From the NCBI GenBank assembly GCA_021613535.1, contig CP075494.1:13640001-13704000 (forward strand): a stretch of DNA of 64,000 nucleotides, read 5' to 3'. A program made the translations under genes and the position numbers. The stretch comes from Adineta vaga. Lineage: Eukaryota > Rotifera. Below, one piece after another: positions 38,601-51,206 of the stretch. Positions within the stretch are counted from its first letter, which is position 1. Each line of letters begins with the position of its first letter. Under the pieces are notes generated by a model. The model had not been told where the DNA came from, searched no databases, and saw only the letters and a list, made by a program, of their open reading frames with translations.

Positions 38601-41600
38601 GCGTATGAATCCAAAATCTATTACTGCACCACAAATGTTTGGTCGATTAGATTCAGCCACAAATGATTGGACCGATGGAATCTTTTCGACATTATGGAGA
38701 CGAACATTACGAATGAAAAAAAGTGAATATGTTTGGTTAGTTTTAGATGGTCCAGTTGATGCAATATGGATTGAAAATTTAAATTCAGTCTTAGATGATA
38801 ATAAAACATTAACATTAGCAAATGGTGATCGAATACATATGGCATCAAATTGTAAAATAATTTTTGAAGTACACAACATTGATAATGCATCACCGGCTAC
38901 TGTTAGTAGAAACGGAATGGTCTATATGAGTAGTTCTGGTTTAGATTGGCGACCATTGATTCAGGTATTACTATGAACGATAGAAATTCTTTTTGAAATT
39001 GACTTTCTTTCAAATAGGGTTGGATTAAACGTGAACGATCCATAAATGATGGTGAAATTTTAATGCGTTTATTTGAATCATCATTTCCATTCATTTATCG
39101 ATACTTTGCACTTCATCTCAAATCAAAACTGTCCGTTCTAGAATGCATGATCGTCACTCAAGTAAAATCATCACTTTCTTCAATCATTCTTTCTTTAAAA
39201 TTATCGTTTAGGCATGTAAATTATTAAATGGTCTATTACCATCAAAAGAAGCAAAAGATCAATTGAATGCAAAACATATTGAACGTCTCTATGTCTTTGC
39301 TATTATGTGGTCACTTGGTGCGTTTCTTGAATTAGACGATCGAGCACATCTACAAGAATATCTTGCGAATAATACTGATGGTAATTTTCGATTGGATTTA
39401 CCTATCATACCAGCTGAAAGTGAAGATACAATATTTGACTACTTTGTTCATGAAAAAACAGGTGCATGGAATCATTGGAATACTGTTGTAACTGAATATA
39501 ATTATCCAAAAGATCATGATCCAGAATATGCATCAATTCTTGTTCCTAATGTTGACAATGTTCGAACAGATTTTCTCATTCATACAATTGCAAAACAACA
39601 TAAAGTAATATTAAATAACGAATTGTTGAAAAACGAATAAAGATCGATTTATTTTTAGCCTGTTCTTCTCATTGGTGAACAAGGTACAGCGAAAACGGTC
39701 ATCATGCAATCATATATGACACGATATAATTCTGAACAACATTCACAAAAGAAAGTCAACTTTTCATCAGCAACAACACCAAATATGGTACAGAGAATTA
39801 TTGAATCATATGTTGATAAACGTGTTGGAACAACCTATGGTCCACCAGCAGGAAAGAAAATGACAATATTTATTGATGATAGTAAATAATCATGAAAAAT
39901 CCATGTTTGAAAAGAGATAATTTTGAATATTCTTTTTAGTTAATATGCCAACAGTTAATGAATGGGGTGATCAAGTAACGAATGAAATTGTTCGTCAATT
40001 AATGGAACAAAATGGTTTCTATTCATTGGAAAAACCAGGTGAATTTACGACCATCGTTGATATACAATTTCTTGCTGCAATGATTCATCCAGGTGGCGGT
40101 CGAAATGATATTCCACAACGTTTGAAACGACAATTTTGTATTTTTAATTGTACATTACCATCCAATGGTTCGATCGATAAGATCTTCTCTGTAATTGCTT
40201 CTGGACATTATGTAAGAGAACGTGGATTTAATGATGAAGTACGTTCATTCGTAGAAAAACTTGTTCCAACAACACGACGTTTATGGCAACTAACAAAAAA
40301 TAAGATGTTACCAACACCTGCAAAATTTCATTATGTTTTTAATCTCCGAGATCTTTCACGTATATGGCAAGGAATGATTAATACTATTCCACAAGTGATA
40401 ATAAATGAAAAAGTTCTATTAGCATTGTGGAAACATGAATGTACACGAGTTATTTGTGATCGGTATGTTGAAATGAGAAAACAGTCTGTTTTAGATAGAT
40501 ATATCATTTGAATTTTGTAGATTTACTGAAGCAGATGATTATCGTTGGTTTTCAAAAATACTCGAACGTGTCGCAGAAGAAGAATTAGGATCGAAATATC
40601 AATCTATGATAAAACAAGATGATTGGTTTGTTGATTTCCTAAGGTATGATTTTTCCAAATTGAAATTTTCGTACGATTTATTCTTTCTATTTTGTATAGA
40701 GATGCTCCAGAACCAACAGGTGATGAACGTGAGGATGCTGATTTTGATGCTCCGAAAATTTATGAACCAATACCTTCTTTCGATGTTCTTCAAGAACGTT
40801 TGAAAATGTATTTAACTCAATATAATGAAAGTATTCGTGGTTCTGGAATGGATTTAGTTTTCTTTAAAGATGCAATGAAACATTTAATCAAAATTTCTCG
40901 TATTATTCGAACACCACGTGGTAATGCTCTTTTAGTTGGTGTAGGTGGTAGTGGTAAACAATCATTAACGAAATTAGCATCATTCATTGCTGGTTATAAG
41001 ACATTTCAAATAACATTAACACGAGCATATAATATCAATAATCTCTTAGAAGATTTGAAAACACTTTATCGTACTGCGGGAAAAGAAGGCAAAGGAATTA
41101 CATTTATTTTCTCAGATCAAGATGTAAAAGATGAATCGTTTCTTGAATATATTAATAATGTTCTTTCATCGGGAGTGGTAAGATTTTTGAAATATGTTTC
41201 ATTGATTTAATAGGAGTGATTGTTTAGGTACCTGGAATGTTTGCACGAGATGAAATAGATGAAATTTGTCAAGAATTAGTACCAATTATGAAGAAACAAT
41301 ATCCAAGAAAACCAGCAACAAATGAAAATCTTTATGATTATTTTCTTTCTCGTGTTCGACAAAATCTTCATATTGTTTTATGTTTTTCACCAGTGGGTGA
41401 AAAATTTCGTAAACGAGGTAACGAGATCTTTCAAAACTATCTATATTCCATTGATTTATTATGAGTTTAGGTCTACAATTTCCTGGTCTTGTTGCTAATT
41501 GTACAATCGATTGGTTTCTTCGTTGGCCACGTGATGCACTTGTTGCTGTTGCTGATCATTTTCTTTCATCATTTAATATTTCCTGTACAGATGCAATTAA

Positions 41601-44600
41601 AAAAGAACTTGTTCAATGTATGGGTTCTGTGCATGATGGTGTCGCTGAATATTGTTTACAATATTTTCAAAAATATCGTCGTTCAACACATGTAACACCA
41701 AAATCATATCTATCCTTTCTGAATGGTTACAAAGAAATTTATTCTCATAAATTAAATGAAATTGAATCGATGGCTCGACGTATGAATGATGGTTTAACAC
41801 GTTTAGTTGATGCTGAAAAAGCTGTAACAGTGATGAAAGAAGAATTAGCTGTGAAAGAAAAAGAATTAGATACAGCGAATAGAAAAGCCGATGAAGTTTT
41901 AAATGAAGTCGCAGTGAAGAAAGGGGCAGCTGAAGTTGTTCGACAACAAGTACAAAAAGTTAAAGATACAGCACAAACGCTTGTTGATGAAATTGATCGA
42001 GATCGAATGCAAGCAAATGCCGAATTAGAAAATGCTAAACCAGCATTGATTGTAAGTGAACATTTTCATTGGAAAGAAAAAATGAATTAGACATGTATCA
42101 TTTTAGGCTGCTGAAGAAGCTTTACAAACAATTACATCATTGGATATTGCTGTTGTACGTAGACTTGGTCGTCCACCGCGTCTTATTCGTCAAATGATGG
42201 ATTGTGTTTTAATTCTCTTTGGATCTTCTTTGAAGAATCCAATTAAAATCGATCCAGAATTACAAGGACCTGAACCAAGTTGGGATTGTTCATTAAAAGT
42301 AGAAATATTCTCTAAAATCACATTTCAAAACTTAGTATCTCCGTTTTTTTCTTCAGATGATGAATGATACAAATTTTCTTCAAAATCTTAAAACATTTCC
42401 ACGTGATCGTATCAATGATGAACAGATTGAATTACTTCAACCCTATTTTCGTGTACCTGATTATACACCTGAAGGTGCTAAAGTAGCTGCTGGTGCCATT
42501 GCTGGTTTATTAACATGGACACGTTCGATGGCCGATTTCTTCTATGTAAATAAACGTGTCATGCCATTAAAAGGTAATTTAGCCATGCAAGAAGCTCGTC
42601 TAGTCAAAGCAAATAAACAATTACAAATTGCTCAAGACGAATTAGATCGACGTGAAGAAGAAGTAGCTGAAGCACAGGCAGAATATGACGTAGCTATGGA
42701 AATTAAACAGCGTTTACAAGATAATCTCGATCGAACATTAAAACGAATGAATGCAGCTAAGGAATTAATTGCTGGTCTAGCTGATGAACAAGAACGATGG
42801 ACTGAACAAAGTAAACAATTTCGAGCACAAATTGGACGGTAAGAAACGTCAAGAAAAATTAATATTTTCTTTTTGAAATTTTTCTTTTTCAATAGATTGG
42901 TTGGTGATGTACTTCTTTGTACTGGTTTTCTTTCCTATCAAGGTCCATTCAATCAAGATTTTCGTTTATTACTTGCAAAAGATTGGCAAAAACTACTAAC
43001 TGAACGAAATATTCCATTTACTCGAACATTAAATGTTTCGGAATATTTAACTGATGTAACAATTGTTGGTGAGTGGAGATTACAAGGTCTACCTAATGAC
43101 GAATTATCAATTCAAAATGCGATTATTGTTACACGTGCAAAACGTTATCCGCTGTTAATTGATCCACAAAGTCAAGGAAAAGTTTGGATCAAAAACAAAG
43201 AAATGTATAATGATTTACAAATAACAAATCTTCATTCGAAACATTTTCGACAACATTTAGAAGATTGTTTATCACTTGGTCGACCATTATTAATAGAAGA
43301 TGTTGGCGAAGAACTTGATCCAGCATTAGATAATATTTTAGAAAAGAATTTCATTCGTACAGGAACATCATTGAAAGTTAAAATTGGTGATCGAGAAGTT
43401 GATATTTTAAAAGGTTTCAATCTATATATTACAACAAAACTTGCAAATCCATCGTTTACACCTGAAATATCAGCAAAAACATCGGTGATTGATTTTACTG
43501 TAACAATCAAAGGTTTAGAAGATCAACTATTGGGTTTAACTATTCTCAAAGAAAAAGCTGAATTAGAAGGTGAACGTGTGAAAATGTTAGAAGATATTCA
43601 AGCAAATAATAAACGAATGAAAGAATTAGAAGATAATCTTTTATTAAGATTAAGTAATGCAAAAGTAAGAAATAATCGATTGAAATTTGACTGAGATTTA
43701 TTGTTTGATTTATATTCAGGGTTCATTAGTGGATGATGATGATCTTATTCGAACTTTAAAAATAACAAAAATTACATCGAATGATGTCAAACAAAAACTT
43801 CAAATTGCCACTGAAACAAGTCAAAAAATTAATATTGCACGTGAAGAATATCGTCCTGTTGCTACGCGTGGTTCCATAATCTATTTTCTTATTGTTGAAA
43901 TGTCATTAGTTAATGTTATGTATCAAACTTCATTGAAACAATTTCTACAATTATTCGATCAAGCACTTGAACGTTCACCACGAGTAAATTATCTTTATCA
44001 AATAGGAATCTAAAATATATTCTTTCTTTTAGTCACCTGTCACATCGAAACGTATAGCAAATATTATGGAATATTTAACTTATGAAATCTATAAATATGC
44101 TGTTCGAGGATATTATGAAGAACATAAATTTATGTTTACACTTTTATTAGCATTAAAGATTGATTTACAAGCTGGTCGAATTAAATTTGATGAATTTCAA
44201 ACATTGATTAAAGGTGGTGCTTCATTAGATACGAATACAGGTAGAATTATTTGGGTTTATGTTTCTGTAGAAAAAGTATGACAATTCGAATGTATATTTA
44301 GTTCCACAAAAACCATATTATAAATGGTTACAAAATGATGCATGGCTTAATCTAGTTGAATTATCCAAACTTTTTCAATTTAGTGATATACTTAATTCAG
44401 TAAAGGATTTTTTTTCAATTGAAAAGTTTTTTATTCTCTTTTCTTTTATTAGTTTCATCGAGCTGGAACAGCATGGGAAACATGGTTCAAAGTATGTAGA
44501 ATCATGTCTTGTCTTTTTTTCGAAAAAATAAAATTCACTTCATAATAGGTTTCACAAACTATCCCTCCGCACGTTCGTATTTTATGCTGAAACTTCTTCA

Positions 44601-46890
44601 CTCCTTGTTCTTTAATTGAATGATTCTCTTTCTTTTCTTTTTCGAAAGTAAATTTCATCTTCTGTTTAGAAAGACGAACCCGAACGTATTGAATTACCTG
44701 ATAGTTGGGAATTACAATTAGATAAATTTCGTCGTCTTCTACTCATTCGTTCCATAACGCCATCGCGTTTTGTTAAAGCTGCTCATGATTATATCATTGA
44801 TTCATTAGGATCAAGATATAGTGAAGGTGTTGTACTCGATATGGATAAAATGTGGGATGAATCAGATAAATGTTCACCAATGATTTGTTTTCTTTCGATG
44901 GGTTCTGATCCATCTGTTCAAATAGAAACATTAGCAAAGAAAAAACTAATCGATTGCCATGCAATTTCAATGGGACAGGGTCAAGAAGTTCATGCACGAC
45001 GATTATTAACACAAGCATATACAAATGGAACATGGGTTTTGTTACAAAATTGTCATTTATCTCTAGAATTTTGTGAAGAATTTTTATTACAATTAACAGA
45101 TAATACCGATCGTATTCATCCGGATTTTCGTCTGTGGATAACAACCGAAGTTCATCTAAAATTTCCCATTGGTTTATTACAAATTTCAATCAAATATACA
45201 GCTGAACCACCCCATGGTATTAAAGCGGGTTTGAAACGAACATTTGCTGGTTTAACCCAAGAACAACAATTGGAAACGAATACACAAGAAAAATGGCGAC
45301 CATTGTTATATACTGTCGCATTTTTACATACAATTGTTCAAGAACGGAGAAAATTCGGACCATTAGGATGGAATATTCCATATGAATTTAATCAATCTGA
45401 TTTTAATGCAACTGTTCAATTCATTCAGAATTATCTTGATGAAATGGATGTAAATAAAGTAAGTGATAACGTTAGATTGTTAAAAAAATCTTTGCAAATA
45501 TAATTGATTTGTAGCCAATGCAATGGAAAACAATTCATTATATGATATCTGAAGTGCAATATGGAGGTAAATATTGTTTATTGATAGTGTGGATGATATA
45601 ATTAGTGATTTTTAGGCCGTGTTACGGATGATTTTGATAAACGTCTATTGAAAACTTATGTACAGAGTTGGTTTCGAGATGAAATGTTCGATCCAAATTT
45701 TCAATTTGAAGAAAAAACTTATCGTATACCAAAAATCACGCACATCGATGATGTTTTTAGTTATATCGATACTATACCAAATTATGATAGTGGAAAAGTA
45801 TTCGGATTGAGTCCATTAGCAAATGATAGGTAATTACATCTCAGTGTGACAAAAATAAAATGAATGAAAATGTCTTTTTTTTTCTTGTTTATAGATATCA
45901 AGAAGATACTACACGAAAAGTTCTCGATACGATATTGAGTATTCAACCGAAAGAAGCTCGTGGTGGTATTGGTGAAACTCGTGAAGCTGTAATCTATCGT
46001 TTAGCAAGTGAAGCACTAGAAAAACTACCACCGGATTATATTGCATATGAAGTTAAAGAACGTCTTTCAAAACTTGAACCCATGAATATTTTTCTTCGAC
46101 AAGAAATCGATCGTTTTCAACGTGTATTAAATCTTGTACGACGTACATTAGTTGATTTGAAACTAGCTATTGATGGTACAATAGTCATGAATGAAGAATT
46201 ACGTGATGCACTTGATCGAATGTATGATGCAAAAATTCCCAGTGTTTGGCTGAAATTATCTTGGGAATCATCAACATTAGGTGCTTGGTTTTCGGATCTA
46301 TATACACGCAATGAACAATATCGTTCATGGTTAAAACTTGACAAAGATGCGCGACCAAATGCATTTTGGATGACGGGATTCTTCAATCCACAAGGATTTC
46401 TTACAGCTATGCGACAAGTAAAAGAAAATTTTCGTTTTCTTTTTTTTTATTCAATTGTTTACTATTGTAGGAAATTACAAGAGCCAATCCAGGCTGGTCA
46501 CTTGATAATGTAGTTTTGACAAATAAAGTTACTCGAATGGATCGTGAAGCAATCAAAGAACCACCACGTGAAGGTGTCTATGTATATGGTCTTTATATTG
46601 AAGGAGCTAAAATACGTAATGGTGTTTTGGATGAATTAAAAGCAAATGAAAAACTTCTTACACATGCCATGCCTGTTATACATATTTCAGCTGAAGCAGA
46701 AGCTGGCGCAGGTGGATCACCAACAAAACATGAACGTCGACCAGTTTACTATGCACCTGTGTATAAAAAACCACGTCGAACCGATCGAAATTATGTTTGT
46801 ACACTGAAATTAGAATGTCCACCAGGTGACAAAACAGGACCCAATGTTTGGACATTACGAGGTGTTGCACTTCTATGTGATATTAAATAG
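29620..46890 (+). CDS. axonemal outer-arm dynein heavy chain, DNAH5/DNAH8 type
   Basis: About 45 exons encode an estimated 4,600 residues, normal for the family. Order: N-terminal tail (about 30.3-35.7 kb), linker (35.8-37.2 kb), six AAA modules, and the C-terminal domain ending [13 protein letters not shown]-loops: AAA1 [13 protein letters not shown] (split by an intron at 37390-37448), AAA2 GPSGVGKT (38518-38541), AAA3 GEQGTAKT (39674-39697), AAA4 GVGGSGKQ (40938-40961). The stalk coiled coils lie at about 41730-42060 and 42500-42840, flanking the microtubule-binding domain. Sequences such as [20 protein letters not shown] and the N-terminal tail match DNAH5/8 rather than inner-arm chains. 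It should drive ciliary beating with intermediate and light chains. I followed the exons and saw no frameshift or premature stop. The first exon is uncertain: 29620-29730 and 30201-30245 both fit. Confidence 0.95.
30201..30245 (+). CDS. alternative first exon of the dynein heavy chain ([15 protein letters not shown])
   Basis: ATG at 30201 encodes 15 residues, then GTAGGT, phase 0. It joins the next exon ([11 protein letters not shown]...) from 30308, as does the exon at 29620-29730 ([12 protein letters not shown]...NDMQ). It could also be an internal exon with acceptor TTAAG|ATG, but that acceptor has almost no pyrimidine tract. A second start looks more natural. Confidence 0.45.
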
Positions 46891-48500
46891 ACAATTTTGT
46901 TTGTTTCTTTTTTTTGTGCAGTATTATTTAAAAAAAACCTTTATTAATCTTTTTATGTTATTATTTTTTAATGTCGTATACAATTACAAACATAAATATA
47001 TTTATATGTTGTTAATATCAAGAATATACTGAAAAGATTATAGCTAATAACTTATAACAATATGTACTTTAGTAGAAAGAATCTCAACAGGAGGTTAATG
47101 ATCGATCTTTCAAATATCTGGAAGATAAATGTTGTGTTAACATTAGAAAAAAAAATATCGATGGATGAAGCTAACTGATATTTCATGTTGTATAAATCTT
47201 TTGTGTTCTGTTCGAAGAATTTTTACAGTGATTGAACTTGAATAATCATTCTCGAGTACTTCAAGATAGATCAAGGATTTGTGAAGTGAGTCAACTGTAT
47301 ATAATATAAAGTATACTCAAATTCTGATAGTATAGAATAAAGAAGAAGAAATCAATATCCATTCAATTGCTTACGGCTTCCAATCTATCATTTATGCATC
47401 AATAAATTATATCAATCTGATTACATTGAATTCTTTGTATGTTATTCAACAAACATAAAAAGAAAGAATTCTGCTTCTAATTTTATTATCATCATTTGTC
47501 AACTGGCGAGTTCGTCATTGTTCTATTCTATACCATCTAGATTTCTCTTTTTCAAATCATTTTCTCCAATGTTACTATCAATAAACGTGCAAATTCTTGC
47601 TCGACATTCTTTTGTCAATGTCAAATGTATATATCAATGGAAATTATTTCTTCGTACATATTCAATTGACCATTACATAAGCATTCTTTTTGCTTTTCTT
47701 TATACAATAGAGTCTTTAAACATAAACAGCTACTTCTTCTCCCTTGATAGTATTACCACATGCAACAAATGATCTAATCAATTGCTTTTCTGACACTACA
47801 CCAAACGTTGATTCTTCCGGATTATATAACTCTTTCGATTATCTTATACGTCAGTATACAACATTAGATTGATTAACTAAATCATTGGATGTAAAACTTG
47901 GATTTAGTTTCTCCTTTTTCTCTTCTATACTTCTATCACATTAAAATTCAATTCTCATCATTAGAATTCAAATTTCATGCGTATAATTGAAAGTTCTATA
48001 TAGTAGGTTACAACTTTATCTCAACAATTCTCTCATTTCTCTTTTAATATCATGTCATTGACGATACGATGAGTAGGTGTCCGACGAGTCGTCATTGTGG
48101 TTAGTTAGCGATAATAAGAATTGCATATAATGGGTAGGCCTGTCAATATCGTTCGTTTTATTTTATTCTTTTCTTTTCTTTCTCGCTCTATCTTATCCGT
48201 TTTTGTTAGCATCTGTAGACATATGTGTATGCACGTCAACACATCAAACAAAGAGGAGAAGAGGAGAAGAAGAAGAAGAAGAAAAAGAAGAAAGACATAT
48301 ACTGTACATATACACATGCGCATATATAGAGAATACATGCTAAAAATAATGTCAAGGATACAGTTAGTTATTTCTATTTGATGACAGAGTATGTTTTTGT
48401 ACAGAACGAAGCAAATACAAATGCTGAAAGAAAGAACAAACTAAACGAATAAGGTATTTCTATTCATCTTTCTAACATTATCGTTATTAATATATGCTAT
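46891..48500. other. intergenic region between dynein and the small heat shock gene
   Basis: About 1.6 kb with no supported gene. The longest open frame (47518-47772) lacks an ATG start and is T-rich. A GAA-type tract lies near 48255-48290. The region should contain the dynein 3' UTR and the small heat shock promoter. I did not find a clear array of heat shock elements. Confidence 0.45.
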
Positions 48501-49211
48501 ATGGCTTCTTCGACAATTATTCCTGTGGATTTTACTCAACAATCATCAAACAAATGTCGTTTACGTTCACCACCTGCATCTTCACAAAATTATTCAATTC
48601 AGGAACATGGACAAGGTCATCGAACATATTCGTATGAATTTGATCTACCTGATTACGAGCCAGAAGAAATAACTGTTTTACTTGATGATTGTGGAACGTT
48701 ACGTGTTCGTGCATATCGACCACCGTGTCGAGAATTTAAACGTGAATATACTCTTGGTGGAGCTGATGTTGAAACGACACTTATAAGAAATACAATCGAT
48801 AATCGAGGACGTCTTCGTGTGGATATCGATGTACGATCACGACGTCATGATTTACCGGCAAATACAAATGATATATTTACATTTGATTTGCAAGGTTATC
48901 GACCGGAAAATATAACTGTACGTATTAACCGACACGGTTTATTAAAAATCAATGCTCAACATTTTGATAATTCATTGGGTAATCATATTAATCGTGAATA
49001 TTATCGACAATATCAATTACCATCAAATATTAATCCGGATCAAGTACGTGCTCGAATGGATGGAAATCAAATCTTAACGATTGAATTACCTCCACCATCA
49101 TCACGAAATTATACAAAACGTGAATATTGGACGCCCGTTTATGAAAGAAATCATCCGCCTTTTTATGGTACAGGACCATATGGTGGTTACTGCTGTTGCA
49201 ATCTTATGTAA
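48501..49211 (+). CDS. small heat shock protein-like with two tandem alpha-crystallin domains
   Basis: An intronless 236-residue protein. Two alpha-crystallin-type beta-sandwich segments follow each other: residues about 45-115 (YEFDLPDYEPEEITVLLDDC, GTLRVRAYRP, GRLRVDIDV) and about 125-205 (FTFDLQGYRPENITVRINRH, GLLKINAQ, YRQYQLPSNINPDQVRARM, ILTIELPPP). The second copy has the classic order, with a polar strand, the loop before PSNINPDQVRA and a terminal ILTIELP. A Tyr/Gly/Cys-rich tail (YGTGPYGGYCCC) ends the protein. Single-domain sHSPs are the rule in animals; two-domain forms are known in flatworms and some other invertebrates. It is likely an ATP-independent holdase. The lack of introns is unusual for this window but common in sHSP genes. 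Confidence 0.82.
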   Translation: MASSTIIPVDFTQQSSNKCRLRSPPASSQNYSIQEHGQGHRTYSYEFDLPDYEPEEITVLLDDCGTLRVRAYRPPCREFKREYTLGGADVETTLIRNTIDNRGRLRVDIDVRSRRHDLPANTNDIFTFDLQGYRPENITVRINRHGLLKINAQHFDNSLGNHINREYYRQYQLPSNINPDQVRARMDGNQILTIELPPPSSRNYTKREYWTPVYERNHPPFYGTGPYGGYCCCNLM

Positions 49212-49254
49212 TAAACAGTAGAAATAAACATCAATAGAAATCGGCATATTTATT
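49210..49254. terminator. convergent poly(A) signals
   Basis: On plus, AATAAA at 49210-49215 overlaps the sHSP stop codon, and a second lies at 49223-49228. On minus, AATAAA at 49254-49249 sits about 40 bases past the stop of the BBS10-like gene. The two stops are only 82 bases apart, so the 3' UTRs must be very short or overlap. Confidence 0.7.
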
Positions 49255-49293
49255 AAGTAAAGAAGAAAATTTTTTTGGAATTTTTCTGTTCAT

Positions 49294-50885
49294 TTAACAG
49301 TTTTCGACTACACTTTTTCTTGTAGTACTGTATACACCATCGATTTTATTAATATAACATAAAAAATGAATTCCATTACAAAGATATTCTCGAAAAAGAC
49401 AGACGGGAAGTTGCGGAACATCTTTATCAATTATTGATTTCGTAAGATGAATCCGTCGATGATCTAAGATATGTGTCAATTCAGGAATATTTTCAGAAAC
49501 AAATTTCAAATAATCGTTTTCTGTTGCTGTGGATAATGTTCCTGTTGTATCCAATTTTTTTAGAAGAAACATCAAAAGACGAACAATATTCATCAAGATT
49601 TTTTGTGTCGTTAACATCAATGTCGATGTTGGAACACAGGTTAGAAGAGTTTGATGCAAACCTAAATAAATTAAAGTATTCTTAATAAGATTTCATTACT
49701 ATATAAATAGAATATCAAAGAAATACTCTTCTCATCTGATTCAAATCGATTATTTAGTTTTAAATTTAACTAAACTAACCATTCGAAGATAAATAGATGT
49801 ATGCTTGTTGATTAATTAAAACATGTCGATCAATAAGAATCGTTGATATTTTATTCAATTGTTCATCATCTCCAATTAACAATCGATTACATGGTAAACA
49901 ATGAAAAACTTTTAATAAAAATTCAAATGTCTGTTCATCTAATGCATCAATTACATTGATATTTGCTTGATGTAATTCAAAAAGAAATTTCTCATTAATA
50001 AACGTCAATGAAATGATTAATTGAATATCATTTAAATAGTTTTGTACAAATTGACGATAGATTAATGTATCATATGAAAGGAATGCATGATTTTTATCAT
50101 CAATTGAACATAATGAAGATTTATCGAATTCGTTCGATTCAATATTTAAGAATACAATTCGTATTGAACTATTTGTTATGAATGAAGGTAATAATTTTCG
50201 AGAATTATGAATTGGTAAAAGTATACCATCGATTAATTGTGATTGTTTGATTGATGAACCGATAGTAATGAAAGATAATTGTTGATTATAAGTAAGATAA
50301 TCATCAATTCGATTCAGATTATCTAAAACGAAATATTAAATACAATGGTTTTTATATCTTACGTTAGTTAAATCATTCATACTAACGTTTAATTAAACGA
50401 TGAAGAAGATTTTGATAAATATCTTTTCGATCGAAGATCTTCTTTGGTAATGTATCAAGTATATGATCAATTAACAAATCAATATGAATATCTTCTTTTC
50501 TATGAATTATATTTTCGTTGATGAAATTATATTGCAAGGATTGTAATTTATTATAAATATTTTTCAAGAATAAAAGTCGTTCGTTTGTACTCATTCGAGT
50601 AAAAGTCCTATCGAGACAACAATCGCGTAGAAAAAAGGCTAGTACTTTTACATAAGTTCCTAATTGTTCTTCGAATGTCAGAAAATGATTAGTTAAGAGT
50701 TCAGTAATAGCAGGAGATGATTTATTCTTTGGTGAAGATCGATATGCACGAAGTAAATCTGCGCCAAAGATAAGTTGAGCAAGATGACCATCTGTACTTG
50801 AATGTAATGCATACTGTTGAATACATGAAGAAAATAATTGACAAATAGATGTTAAATTCGATTTGACTTGTTCAGGAAATGACAT
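49294..50885 (-). CDS. divergent group II chaperonin-like protein, BBS10/MKKS type
   Basis: Three exons (50387-50885, 49780-50322, 49294-49661) join in phase to 469 residues, shorter than human BBS10 (723) or MKKS (570). The resemblance is in the order of blocks. An N-terminal segment GHLAQLIFGADLL then FEEQLGTYVKVLAFFLRDCC aligns by eye to BBS10 around its GDGAKTF region. A middle block has ILLPIHNSRKLLP, then NDIQLIISLTFINEKFLFEL and NINVIDALDEQTFEFLLKVF, like the apical domain. The GDG ATPase motif is absent, as tends to happen in BBS chaperonins. BBS6/10/12 help assemble the BBSome for cilia. I am confident of the gene, moderately of the family. An N-terminal exon may be missing. Confidence 0.55.
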
Positions 50886-51206
50886 GATAATGAATGAACA
50901 TACCTTTGTTCTGTAGCCATAGATGAATATCTTTCTAAATAGTTTCTAAGAAATGATGAACATTTCACTGAAGACAGATGTCGTTAATAGTAAATGGAAA
51001 TTTCTAAGAAATTTAATCGATTTTATTTTCATGAAAATGTTTAAATTTCAGACATTTTTCCGACATAATTTTTTTGTGAATATATTTTTTTGACAATCTG
51101 ATTCATTCCTTATGTAACGAATGTCACGTCTTATGACTAATCAGTCAAGCGTACATTGCGTGTTTCATTTATTTCCGAGTGTCTCTTGTTCTCCTAAGTC
51201 CTAATA

